From Nilaparvata lugens (lineage: Eukaryota > Arthropoda > Insecta > Hemiptera > Delphacidae), in the NCBI RefSeq assembly GCF_014356525.2, contig NC_052518.1:10994874-11058873 (forward strand): 64,000 nucleotides of DNA. The letters run 5' to 3'. Every line of letters starts with the position of its first letter. Position 1 is the stretch's first letter. The position numbers and the translations under genes were made by a program. The notes beneath the pieces are model-generated. The model was not told where the DNA came from and ran no database searches. It saw only the letters and a program-made list of their open reading frames with translations. This document shows, piece by piece, positions 54,625-64,000 of the stretch.

Positions 54625-55255
54625 TATTGTTTTAAACTGCACTGAAGTCCTAAGAAACTTGAGTTATTAATTCTCTATTAACCTTGAATTATGAAATCAG
54701 CTTCTTAATAGATTGGTCCCTCGTATGAACAAAAGCTTATGTCTGACCTTTTTTATGTTAATAAAATTCTATAAAACATTTTACCTAAGTGCATATATTT
54801 GTATTTATGGCGATTGTGATATTCATGCATTTCTTGTTATTGTATTAATACAGAGAAGAAAGAATTTGAATTTGAATTTATGTCAGCAAAAACGCATTTA
54901 GTAAGATCTTACTCGAATAAAAATATACAGTAAGATCATATGATATAAATATTGAATTTTTCTAATATAAATTATTCTCATATTCCGTTATTGATGAAAG
55001 AATTGTGTTCACTCCATCCATCTTCTAAAATACATTGTTTCTTGAGCTTATCGGTACGTTCCTTATTCATGACCCTAAAATACAAACATTACTCTCCCAT
55101 CATCAATCAGATCCTATCATTTCCATTAGAAACCATTCCGACTCGTCTCCATTCATCTATCAACACACTATTCTAGTTTCAGTCTGATTGAAATTGAGAA
55201 TGGTAAACTGCAGAACCAGAATCATTATCCACCTTTGAAGGTTATCCAACTTTTG
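54625..55255. other. no gene; retroposon tail at about 54840-54882
   Basis: TACAGAGAAGAAAGAATTTG followed by AATTTGAATTT is a GAATTT-type retroposon tail (plus). The remainder has no recognisable feature. Confidence 0.4.
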
Positions 55256-55312
55256 AACCCGATTTGAAACGAGTAATACCTAGAGTAATAAACAAGTATT
55301 ATTATCCTCTCA
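55256..55312 (+). repeat. dispersed direct repeat (partner 56622)
   Basis: ACCCGATTTGAAACGAGTAA then TACCTAGAGTAATAAACAAG and TATTATTATCCT recur at 56622-56678 as TCCCGATTTAAAACGAGTAA and the same following blocks. Confidence 0.85.
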
Positions 55313-55337
55313 CACTGGCTGACTTAAGTCAGTTAGA

Positions 55338-55460
55338 CACACATCGATTTTTGGACGTACGATTTTTGCCGTCCATATAAATACTATTGGATTAAACAGA
55401 TGATGTCAAATTTCCATTTAATTTAGTAGAATTCATCAAGGCGGCAAAAAATCGATGTGT
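55338..55460. mobile_element. small inverted-repeat element ending ACACATCGATTTTT
   Basis: ACACATCGATTTTTGGACG and GGCGGCAAAAAATCGATGTGT are inverted. An extra GATTTTTGCCGTCC follows the left arm. About 123 bp. It abuts the family A MITE at 55457 and takes the place of that element's left TIR. Confidence 0.6.
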
Positions 55461-55805
55461 TTGGTTAGCAATGGTATTGCTATCTTTGTCTATCATTCAA
55501 CAAAGCGGACAGCGCTATCTCTTTCTCGCTTTGCTCTGTTGCCAGATCGTCTTTTAACAATGTAGAATTAATAATTAATTAACAAAATATTTAATCTTAA
55601 TTGAGAGAATTAATTATGAAATTATTGAAAAATATAACTTGCTTGATAAAATATAATTGATTATTTTAAACGAGAATGAACAGTCAATATTACATCAATA
55701 AACCTGTATCAGCTACTGTCTATAGAAGGCATTGACAAGACTGAGGATCGGCAACGTTTTTCCCCTATCTTTCTCCACTGCCATTATAACGTGGACCTCA
55801 CTATA
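55457..55805 (-). mobile_element. MITE family A, inverted copy lacking one TIR
   Basis: Reverse-complement relative of 327-687. GTTAGCAATGGTATTGCTAT, TTTGCTCTGTTGCCAGATCG, TGAACAGTCAATATTACATC and GATCGGCAACGTTTTTCCCC lead to CACTGCCATTATAACGTGGA and CCTCACTATA. The right TIR is intact. The left one is missing and replaced by the ACACATCGA element. Confidence 0.85.
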
Positions 55806-55924
55806 GCTCAAGTGTTGTGGTGGTGATACTCATTCTTGTTTAAGAAATGTTAGTTTGAAATTAATTGTTAGTCCAAGTGACTAGTTTTAATGAAATTTAA
55901 TAAAAAAATTCTTCAACATAATAA

Positions 55925-56050
55925 GCACTATAGTGGGATTTACTTTAAAGTTTAAACTGACAGCATTGGTTGAATCGAACATTAAAGCTATTTCTAATGA
56001 GGAATACTGTCTGTTCGAAATGGATGTATTCATGAAAGATTGTTGATTAT
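55925..56050. mobile_element. MITE family D copy
   Basis: CACTATAGTGGGATTTACTT, TTAAACTGACAGCATTGGTT and GAAT make a good left arm. The right arm (GAATACTGTCTGTTCGAAAT with GGATG) is diverged. Confidence 0.6.
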
Positions 56051-56417
56051 CGAATGTATTTACACGTACATGCTCTGCAGTATCATCGAGTGTTCAATGA
56101 TTGAACTCTGAACAACTCCAGTGTTCATTGAGTCTGAGAGTGTCAGTAACTAATGTGTATATTTTTCTGTTAATGAATGAGATGACAATCCTCTAGTACC
56201 TCATTATGGATTAGTATCATTGAGGAGAAGTGCCACGTTCCTCACATAACTCCACCACTAACATATACACACATCAATGAGTATTGAACTAGTCCATCAT
56301 GATACTTGAACTAAGTGGATAAACTTAATTGGAAAACCTCTTTACAATTAATCAAAGAGTTCTTGATCCCTTAAAATGCTTACACGATAGTTTATTCTAT
56401 AAATATTACATAGTGGT
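56051..56417. other. no gene seen
   Basis: Unremarkable; no domain or array. Confidence 0.4.
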
Positions 56418-56540
56418 ATAATTAGTATAAATAAAAATATAAATCTGAGTACCCTTTTAAATTATTTTATCACGACATCTTTCGTCTACTAATGCCATTT
56501 TCAAGTGAAAATTGTATTCAGTGGCATTAGTAGCAGTTAC
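56418..56540 (-). repeat. AAAGGGTACT-family copy with a hairpin
   Basis: AAATAAAAATATAAATCTGA, GTACCCTTTTAAATTATTTT, ATCACGACATCTTTCGTCTA and CTAATGCCATTTTCAAGTG are the reverse complement of the copy at 2845. A further GTGGCATTAGTAG (56521) pairs with CTACTAATGCCAT (56498-56510). Confidence 0.7.
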
Positions 56541-56621
56541 AAACATATCGATTTTCCTCCTTCTTTTTGAATTCTATTAAATTAAACGGAACTTGACAAA
56601 TATAATCTGTTTTAAAAAAAT

Positions 56622-56678
56622 CCCGATTTAAAACGAGTAATACCTAGAGTAATAAACAAGAGTATTATTATCCTATGA
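56622..56678 (+). repeat. dispersed direct repeat (partner 55256)
   Basis: Same blocks as 55256-55312. It is followed by an unusual TACTAGTATACT-type palindromic patch (56689-56727). Confidence 0.85.
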
Positions 56679-57474
56679 CACTTATACTACATAGTAGTAT
56701 ACTATACTACTAGTATACTACTTATACGAAAGTATATTTCCCTAGTTTTTATAAAAATGTGGATGCAGCTGATTTTGCCCCAAGTACCAAAATAAATTTC
56801 TGAAATAATTCAAAGTATTTGTACTATATTTGTTGTGGGTATTGTCTTGGAATTAAGTTGAGTGTAACGTGGTGGTTGAAACAAAGCGTTCATTCTTATC
56901 TGATGCGTTCCTTCATTTCAGGAATGAAAGATGTTAAACCAACATTAGAGCTCTTTTCTCGTCTATTTTGTTTGCCGAGAAGAATAATTTGTTTGCATGG
57001 CCAAAGTACACCAGATTCGCATCACAAGGTGTATTAATGTTGAGTGTTGGACGGTGGGTGGAGGGGTGTAGATTTGCCCTGAGTTCAAATAGACATGAGT
57101 GCCTCGTTGCTTTCTCAGTGAAGCAGACATGCTAGAACTCAATTGCGCTCATGCGTTTTGAACATTGAACGAACTAATTTTTCAGTTAATCCTATCTTAT
57201 CCCTTCTATGCGAATTTCGTTATAAAAATGGAACACAAAATATAGCCAACCTTTCTACTGTTCTAGTATGTTCCTGTAAGAAATCTAGCGCTAACTCATT
57301 TTATTAATGCACCTCTTGAATTAATATGTCAAAAAATAGAAGCAAGAGGTGAATATTCCAAGTCTACTCCATATTACATGTTCTCTCCATGTAGCTTACG
57401 TTGAAAACACTACTAATTAGGTTCCTACTCTTGCCTAGCAAGTTAAAATATCAAATTCGATAGATTTATCGGAC
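56679..57474. other. no gene seen
   Basis: Palindromic ACTAGTATACTACT patch at 56689-56727. The ORF at 56819-57037 lacks a domain. Confidence 0.35.
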
Positions 57475-57600
57475 GATTTTATTTCTTTCTTTATTTTCAA
57501 CAATGCACAAATCAAATACATGATTAGAAAAGGACCAACAGGCCTAGCCCAAAACTGTAAATCAATGTCAAAAAGGTAGGTTATGTCGCTTCACTTTGAA
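57475..57600 (-). mobile_element. retroposon 3' end (minus), AGCCCAAAACT type
   Basis: ATTTTATTTCTTTCTTTATT, then AGAAAAGGACCAACAGGCCT, AGCCCAAAACTG and AGGTAGGTTATGTCGC. Same family as 38535-38665. Confidence 0.6.
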
Positions 57601-57821
57601 TCAAATTCCGAGTCCAGAAACATACAAACCAAAATTTAGAATTTAATTAGATTGAAAACCGAAAAGAATAAGAATATTGCACCAAACTGTAAAGTTTTCA
57701 AAACTTGAAAACATTGAATTATTTGAAAATTTGGAAACCAAAAACAAAACTAAAGCCTCCAAAAATCACAGCTGATATGATTTATGTGAGATCTTATCAT
57801 ATCCATAATAAAATGCATCCT
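57601..57821. other. no gene seen
   Basis: A-rich spacer with several ACCAAAA(A)C motifs. No feature recognised. Confidence 0.35.
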
Positions 57822-57921
57822 CCAGGCTCCTTTGAAAACCCTTTCTTTCGTTTTCAAGAACATTCTGTATTCCAGGTTCCTTTGAAAACCTTTTCTTTTC
57901 GTTTTTAAGAACATTCTGTAT
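57822..57921 (+). repeat. tandem duplication, 2 x 50 bp
   Basis: CCAGGCTCCTTTGAAAACCC at 57822 and CCAGGTTCCTTTGAAAACCT at 57872, each followed by TTTCTTT-rich sequence and AAGAACATTCTGTATT. It keeps frames open on both strands here; those ORFs are not genes. Confidence 0.95.
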
Positions 57922-58120
57922 TGCACTAACACCAATTAAATTCAACTTTGGTAAAATGACTATTACAATGCCGTTCGAATAATTCATTTATCCCGTTGAA
58001 TGGCTTCATTTAAACTCGGTTAAATTTAATACACGTAAGTGCAACGTAGTTAACACCTGCACTTTTTGCACTGCTATAATCCTATTTAAGCTGCATTATC
58101 AATCAACAGAGAAAATTTAG
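57922..58120. other. no gene seen
   Basis: Nothing recognised. Confidence 0.35.
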
Positions 58121-58260
58121 TTTCCATAAGCTCTAATGGGATTATTCATACTCGTTCAGCCGGGCTGAGTGGTAATAGTCAAATTAGATATTAACAATTA
58201 TACTGTCACTGATCGCTGTCACGGTTGTGTGATAATCCAGCTTCAATATGCCACTCAAAA
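58121..58260. repeat. fragment related to the family E element
   Basis: ATTCATACTCGTTCAGCCGG echoes ATTCATACTCGTTCGGCCG at 28543. It also contains TACTGTCACTGATCGCTGTC. TIRs are not evident. Confidence 0.4.
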
Positions 58261-59578
58261 ATAGGATACTTCCCACTAAACAATCCAATTCTTCAATGTT
58301 ATGACTTATTATTGAGATAATTTTAATAAAGCTAATGTTCTCTACGGTTTAGACTTTCGAGCATTTGATTCATGTTTTGAAAGTACGTAGTTCAAATAAT
58401 GGATTATTATGATTATTAAAATAAGAATGACAGTGTCAGATTATTATCATTTGAACCGCATTCAATATTCGTACAAATAACTGTCTTGCCACTTTTGGTT
58501 GGTTGGAATTGCTAACTCACTCTCACAAAATGGAGTATATGATTTGTCATCGACCAATAGGAATGAAGGGCGTGTGCTACAATGAAGCTAGTCGTTTGTG
58601 ATTGGTGGAAGAGTCCTTGATAATAGTTGGACGTAATATTGTATTTGTCCGGTAGATGGAAGTTGATTCAATGAATTCTGTATGCTTTACAGAAATGGTG
58701 ATTGCTTTGTTTTAGTTTATTGAATTAGTATACTTTCTCGTATTTCTAGTAGCGAATACTGTATATTGTAAATTCAATTAATTGGGCTTAATACTCAGAT
58801 TTGATTTCCAATCTGGAACAATTACATTGTCTAATTTTAAAATATACTTTACCAGCAATAATTAGCTGTTCCAATGAGCTTCTAAATCTGAATTAACCTG
58901 ATCTCTCAATCAATAAAATTGGAGAAAATATGCAAAGTTTTGACTATTTATTTTTATTTCTAGATATTTTTATTATTTTTATCTTTGCTTGGTAAAACGG
59001 TAAAATATTGTCATTTTCAGCTATTTTTCAAATACAGTACTCTACTTCAATTTCGAGGAGAGGAGAGATTTTCTGGGATTCACTTGTAAAAAAATTATTT
59101 CATTTTGAAAAAAGTTAGACGAATAAGATAGTTTAGCCTCTATCAAGCTAACATCAGAGACGAATAAGGCAATGGTATATTTTCTTCATCCTAATATTTC
59201 AAAATAAGCTCTTTCAGTTGAAGTACTTATTTCAAAATAAGCTCTATTCATTGCGGGTGAGGATAGGCGAAAAATGAGGCCTTCTTTATTCAAGACTTCT
59301 CCGACATCTCGAAAGCCTGTAAAAGTGTTCAGTAACATCTGGTACAAGTGGCGTTTATTACTGCTCTGGATTGAGTTCCTAATTGATTAATTTGAACATC
59401 TTGTAGAATGTTGAATATCACCAGCACTCTCTCCATCTATAATCAACTGAAGTATCCAGTAACAGACTTATCTGCCTGCGTCTTTGCTCGTGCATCCAGT
59501 TTGCACTTGACTATAGATGTATCACTTGAAACATAATGCTCTTGTATCACCACATGACTACATGTCATGTATAACTGG
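58261..59578. other. no gene seen
   Basis: AT-rich. CTTATTTCAAAATAAGCTCT occurs twice near 59201 and 59228 (local duplication). No domain. Confidence 0.4.
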
Positions 59579-59656
59579 AACCATAGAGAAAAGACGGCAC
59601 TCTTAACATAACAAAACAGTGTACTCTACATATTATACTATCTTTTCTCCATGCTA
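59579..59656. mobile_element. possible very short MITE, CCATAGAGAAAAGA ends
   Basis: ACCATAGAGAAAAGACGG at the left and ATCTTTTCTCCATG at the right are inverted, 78 bp overall. TATCTTTTCTCTATGGTTAT at 62178 is a reversed single end of the same kind. Confidence 0.45.
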
Positions 59657-60579
59657 AAACACTACAACCAAAATATCGTGCTGCATTTCTAGGTTTTGAT
59701 GAAATTAAATTTTCTCCTTAATTGAGAATAATATATTATCCTCTTTTCAATCGGTTACTCAATTCTACCACTAAATTATGAATTCATACATAACTATGAG
59801 TACATCAGATCATCAAATATAGAGCTACTTGATCTTCATAACTATTTGATTCACATAGACAATAACAAACAACTTGCTGATACATTTTTTGTTTAATTTT
59901 CACTGGAAATCGTTAATTTGCTTTAAACAATTGAATTTTAACAATATACTTACAACATGAACTGTACTAGAGAGAGAAACATAGGTACTAGTATTGAAAA
60001 CATAGGTTCCCTACTCTTATTTTCTGCTTATACATGATTATATATTGGCGGTTTGACTAGTAGGACTATATTGTGTAAAGAATTTCTCAGGGGTATGTTT
60101 GATTTTACTAAAAAAAACTCGAAGATCTATGTAATAGTGAATTCTTGATAGATTCTGAATTTACTTTCAAAACTTCAATCTTTAGTTTGATATGACATTT
60201 TTGTACGAAATCAGCCTCAGTTCTTCGTGCAAAACATGTTCATTGTCCTCATTCAACCTAAAGTCAATAGGTTCATGTCAACATTACAGGGCTGATGTGG
60301 CGTTTTATTTATTTATCATATTCATTAGTCTGTGGAATTCACATAATGGATTTTTAACGATACAATATTTACCGAAAAGTCTTTGTCGTTAGGGGCTGTA
60401 TGAACAGAGTTTTCCCTATTCGTTTGTAGCGGAGTACTACAGAGAATTCCTGATGTACAGGAAAACTGCAGTTTCCAATACGTTCTGATCTTCTTTCATT
60501 TTAACTTTCAGCATTTATTGGAATTTATCCTATATTAATGGAGCATAACGGTAGAAAGGGCTGAAATACATGAAAAGCT
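59657..60579. other. no gene seen
   Basis: AT-rich; the ORF at 60192-60392 lacks a domain. Confidence 0.4.
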
Positions 60580-60725
60580 TAATATTACTGCACATTGGCA
60601 CGAAATACGAATTTATCATTGCATCACTGCATAAAATCCTTAATGCAGTTTCAAGCTTTCATTAAAATGAAACTGGAATTCCGTTTTATTCGTATGCCAA
60701 ATGCATTATCAGGATTTTAATGGAA
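60580..60725. repeat. imperfect foldback with an inner hairpin
   Basis: CAGTTTCA and TGAAACTG (60647-60676) form the inner hairpin. CATTGGCACGAAATACGAAT at the left is partly matched by ATTCGTATGCCAAATG at the right, and ATAAAATCCTT by AGGATTTTAAT. Degenerate, single copy. Confidence 0.4.
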
Positions 60726-61484
60726 TATTCAACTGCTCATGATTTCTGAATGTTTTATCTGATAATGATTTCAAAAAGCATTGGTAAACGGAAAGTGTGG
60801 CTTTGATTTGAACTGATTGGAATTAATTAATTATCGAATAATACAAATCTTGTAATGTTATTGGTTGAGCGTCAAGAATTTTATTTTCCAGGTGGGGATT
60901 ACTCACTGAAACATTACCAACTCATTTTGTATTTATTTATTGTTCAGAGACAAATTGTACGTACATACTTGGTGAAGATTTCCTTGTAGGAGATCAACTT
61001 CTACAGTTGAAGAAAGATGAAAAATGCACAGTACTTTACATTCATAAAAATACACTGAATGATGGATCATGCACACTACTTTACATTAAAGAAAAAATAC
61101 ACTTCACCTTATATACGACCCTAATACCTGTTAACTTTATGAATGAGTCCCATTCATCAATACAAAGTGCATTCCATTGAGTCATGAACAGTTAACTGCG
61201 TATCAATATTATGAACGTGTCAGTGAATAATCACAATACATAGCCTACATTTTATACCCTTAAGGCTACTAAATCAAGCGATGCAATCAAACCTTAACAT
61301 TCAAACTCTCTAATGACGACTTGAGATAGTGAATTATATACTTGTTCATGATGTTGGCGCTGGAATGTATTTAGGGAGTATAAGCCATAAAACAACATAC
61401 CGGTAATTCACACACTCCTTGTGTAATTGATCCATGATTGATTTTTCAATTATTCCATTTATTATTGAAAAATTGAAGATCTTA
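60726..61484. other. no gene seen
   Basis: Short repeated ACTACTTTACATT / AGTACTTTACATTCA (61029, 61076) and a TTTGTATTTATTTATTGTTC possible tail at 60928. Otherwise nothing. Confidence 0.4.
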
Positions 61485-61609
61485 GGCCCGGTTTCACAAC
61501 AGCCGGTTAAATTTTAACCGTGATTAATTTAACAAATCATAGAAGGCGTTTTAGAAAAGTCGGCTTCTCTGATTGGTTCTCGTGGAATTAATCACGGTTA
61601 AAATTTAAC
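61485..61609. mobile_element. MITE family C, copy 3
   Basis: GGCCCGGTTTCACAACAGCC with GGTTAAATTTTAACCGTGAT at the left and CTCGTGGAATTAATCACGGT with TAAAATTTAAC at the right. The right end is truncated before the GGCTG...GGGCC portion. Confidence 0.85.
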
Positions 61610-62204
61610 TTTAAGATTATTACTAATCAATTTCATTTTCAATTGTGACTATCCTATTGATTAATGTTGTAATCAAGTTATACAACATTTTCTAGTTTAT
61701 GTAACGCCATTGCTGTGACATTTGAAATAACCTCAAATTGTGGGAGTGTCTTATCTAGACCAATGGCATCGCTTTGCAGCTCTCTCGTCCCCAAACCCCG
61801 AATCAGCTCTCATCTGCTTTTTTTTCGTGAAAGAAGCAATAGATGATTTTTCTGTTCTCTTTGACTGTTAGCGCTTTTTCAAACGAACCAGACGAGAGCG
61901 ACACTATGTCTATCTTTTCATCTCATCGCTTACAATTAATTCACTTTGATGGAATTTGGAATTTCCTTTCTAGTGTTTCATTTTCCTCATTAAGCTCGGC
62001 AATGATATCTTTTGATTAGATGTGTTGATATACTTCATAGCTGAGCTCCAACATTCACAATTTATCATCACTATTGATACTGATTCAAGATGAGATTACA
62101 TATTTTATAATACTGAAAGACTAATCTTAATAACATGGCATTTGGCATATAGAATATAGAAAACATAGTAGATGCTATCTTTTCTCTATGGTTATAGTAG
62201 AGCT
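61610..62204. other. no gene seen
   Basis: Contains the single CCATAGAGAAAAGA-type end at 62178-62196. No domain. Confidence 0.4.
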
Positions 62205-62515
62205 CATACTAGTTATAAATTTATTGATATAACACTTGTTAATGCATCAACTGCACTATAATACTTTTAACTATAACATTGGTATAGTGTAGTTGATATA
62301 ACACTTGTTAATGTATCAACTACACTATAATATTTTTAAACTATAACATTGTTTACAAGTGTTATAATATTGTTACATTAACAAGTGTTATATAAAAAAT
62401 TTATAACTAGTATACTTCATGTACTATAATATTTTTAAACTATAACATTGTTATAATGTAGTTGATACATTAACAAGTGTTATATCAATAATTTATAACT
62501 AGTATACTTCATGTA
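62205..62515. repeat. nested palindromic and tandem repeat, about 310 bp
   Basis: ACTAGTTATAAATTTATTGA with TATAACACTTGTTAATG at the left is inverted relative to CATTAACAAGTGTTATATCA with ATAATTTATAACTAGT at the right. Inside, GATATAACACTTGTTAATG occurs twice in forward orientation (62235 and 62296) and ACATTAACAAGTGTTATAT twice in reverse (62373 and 62468), with CTATAATATTTTTAAACTAT three times. So the palindrome is built of repeated sub-modules. Confidence 0.8.
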
Positions 62516-62649
62516 CCGTATATGTTTCACTGTTTATTGAAGACAAAATCACGACTGATTCATGATAATAAATTCATGAATTTATTTACAGTATCTCATT
62601 TCACAAATAAGGACTGAACAAAAACATTTTGATTTGGTTGGCTCATATT
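62516..62649. other. no gene seen
   Basis: Short AT-rich spacer. Confidence 0.4.
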
Positions 62650-62810
62650 GAACTTGAACATTTACAGTAGAAACATAACCTATTTTTTGGACATTTTATT
62701 AATTCATCAAAATTTGGGAATGGAATAGATTTGGGCCAAGCCTGTTGTTCCTTCCTCATCATATTTATATGATTTGTGATTCGGTCCACGAATAAATAAA
62801 TATGGGTGTC
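62650..62810 (+). mobile_element. retroposon 3' end (plus)
   Basis: GAAACATAACCTATTTTTTG, TTTGGGCCAAGCCTGTTGTT and CGAATAAATAAATATGGG. It is the plus-oriented member of the family found reversed at 38535, 57475 and 63040 (compare AAAATAGGTTATG with AACAGCAGGCTTAAAGCCC). The minus ORF at 62643-62837 is its antisense. Confidence 0.55.
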
Positions 62811-63039
62811 TAGACGTGTATCAAGAACGGATTTCAAAAACTTTTGAATGATGCAGTGTTAAAATGTCAAAAACAATGGTAGAATCTACGTTTTCCTTGT
62901 ATGTTTAGGATATTATTATTCCGGATGGATTATTCTTGATGATTGATAACTATAATTGTAATACTGAAAATTTGTTCCTCTTATGATTATCAGTTTGGCG
63001 AAAAACTGTACCTCGATCCAATCGACGCCTGATTTTGAA
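62811..63039. other. no gene seen
   Basis: Nothing recognised. Confidence 0.4.
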
Positions 63040-63190
63040 TAAGATAATTTATTTACTATTTATTTATTAGGTTAGCAAAAACAATACAACGATCGGAAAA
63101 GAAAAACAGGCTATTGCCCAAAACTTCTTAAATTTTCTAATTTAGTTTCAAATTGTCATAATATTATACATATTTTATGTCCATTTCAAT
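63040..63190 (-). mobile_element. retroposon 3' end (minus)
   Basis: ATAAGATAATTTATTTACTA, TTTATTTATTAGGTTAGCAA, GAAAAGAAAAACAGGCTATT and GCCCAAAACTTC. Same 3' UTR layout as 38535 and 57475. Confidence 0.6.
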
Positions 63191-63467
63191 TTCTACACCA
63201 AATCACAATCTGAAAATATAAATTAGAATAAAATTCATCCGTATATTATTAGCTGCTGGTGAAAAGTTACTGATAACCAAAGTATTTGACACATGTTAGT
63301 GTTAATGGGAAGATCTGAAGGGATTGAAATGAAATGGGGTGAGCTGGGGTTATTTAGGGCTTCAGTTAAGAACCAATAGAAGTTAAGCTAAGAAAACAAA
63401 GCCCTGTCGTTCGATTCTATCCTGTTGCTTGTAGCACTTGGTCACACGAAGGAACTTGTTGATCATC
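63191..63467. other. no gene seen
   Basis: AT-rich spacer between a retroposon tail and the final ORF. No feature recognised. Confidence 0.35.
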
Positions 63468-63662
63468 CTATTGTAAGTTTGCCACTTTAGATGGGGACCT
63501 GATAAAGTAACCCACTACGTAACGGGCTAACTCTCTTGTTTTATTACAATAGCTGTCGATTACATTGGAAAGGGGTGAACACTGAAGCAATTTGATACGT
63601 GCAAGCAGCTGTTTTAAACTTGTCATCATATTTCGTCCAGTCATTTGGTGTTTGATGGCCAA
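63468..63662 (-). other. unidentified 64-codon ORF, coding-like
   Basis: Minus-strand frame starting MAIKHQMTGRNMMTSLKQLL and containing VIDSYCNKTRELARYVVG. GC is slightly higher than around it. Not recognised; could be the edge of an exon or a retroposon ORF. The rest of the window to 64000 shows nothing further. Confidence 0.18.
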
Positions 63663-64000
63663 TTTGAGAGTACTTTGATACTTTTTTCTCTTCGGATTTT
63701 AAATCTTAGAGTTCTTTCTATTATTGAATGAAGTTGAGTGAAATCCACGACAGCACAGAAACTACTCTATTCCAATGTTGGAATCCATATTTCTTCCACA
63801 ATCCTGAAGACTCAAATTGGCAAAAAAACGTGTTCTCATCCGTAGTTCAATCGGACAAAATATAGAAAATTCCAAGCCCACTCAAAATTACTGAAGAACC
63901 AATAGAGACTAGAAGTTTAAAAAATTACTCAACTTTTTGAAAAAAACCAGTGTTTTAGTTTTTGCCTGTAAGTTTTCAGTGCTCAAGTACAAATTTGTGT

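Noticed and set aside
57705..57987. Overlapping ORFs on both strands with repeated FKNERKGFQR-like peptides
   Set aside because: Generated by the 2 x 50-bp tandem duplication at 57822-57921.

Overview
The window is eukaryotic, AT-rich and almost entirely non-coding. It looks like intergenic or deep intronic DNA of an insect. The dispersed repeat families (MITEs with TATAGTGAGGTCC or GGCCCGGTTGCAC ends, an AAAGGGTACT repeat family, non-LTR 3' tails ending in repeated TTCTA, GAATTT or AAGATT) look hemipteran, and a planthopper such as Nilaparvata is my best guess. That guess rests on memory of such repeats and not on any gene in the window. No complete protein-coding gene, rRNA or functional tRNA gene was found. 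There is no operon structure and no CRISPR array.

Layout. 1-700: two copies of a TA-flanked MITE (family A) separated by a retroposon tail; a third, inverted copy lies at 55.46-55.81 kb. 1.6-3.8 kb: short duplications and two AAAGGGTACT-type repeats. 5.35-5.98 kb: a 627-bp foldback element between TTAA sites. 12-14 kb: a non-LTR 3' end, then 23-bp and about 65-bp tandem arrays. 15.2-15.7 kb: a 470-bp palindrome embedded in an AAAGGGTACT element. 17.5 and 19.4 kb: a 1.8-kb-spaced direct repeat. 22-27 kb: microsatellite, purine-rich minisatellite, a 530-bp palindrome, tandem duplications and three related GGGTAC hairpins. 27-32 kb: several MITEs, a 380-bp unit beginning GACCGAGCGAAGTGAGGTC, and a CpG-richer block with one exon-like stretch on the minus strand. 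36-42 kb: retroposon tails, a 1.1-kb MITE-derived satellite array, further tandem duplications and a coding-like ORF. 44-49 kb: a CpG-rich block, a tRNA-derived SINE, a foldback, spaced direct repeats, a retroposon 3' region and a TCC microsatellite. 50.7-52.5 kb: MITEs and the only recognisable protein remnant, the C-terminal part of a non-LTR retrotransposon reverse transcriptase broken by a frameshift and a stop. 54-63 kb: further MITE copies, a nested palindromic repeat and several retroposon tails.

The window is best read as a record of transposable-element turnover: MITEs, foldbacks, a SINE and truncated non-LTR retroposons, plus local tandem duplication of element pieces. The strongest observation is a satellite array at 39.2-40.3 kb whose repeat unit is recognisably one of the local MITEs. 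A few short stretches with exon-like features (20.4, 31.97, 34.7 and 41.3 kb) are listed at low confidence because transcript or protein comparison could not be run. I saw no convincing new multi-gene system.
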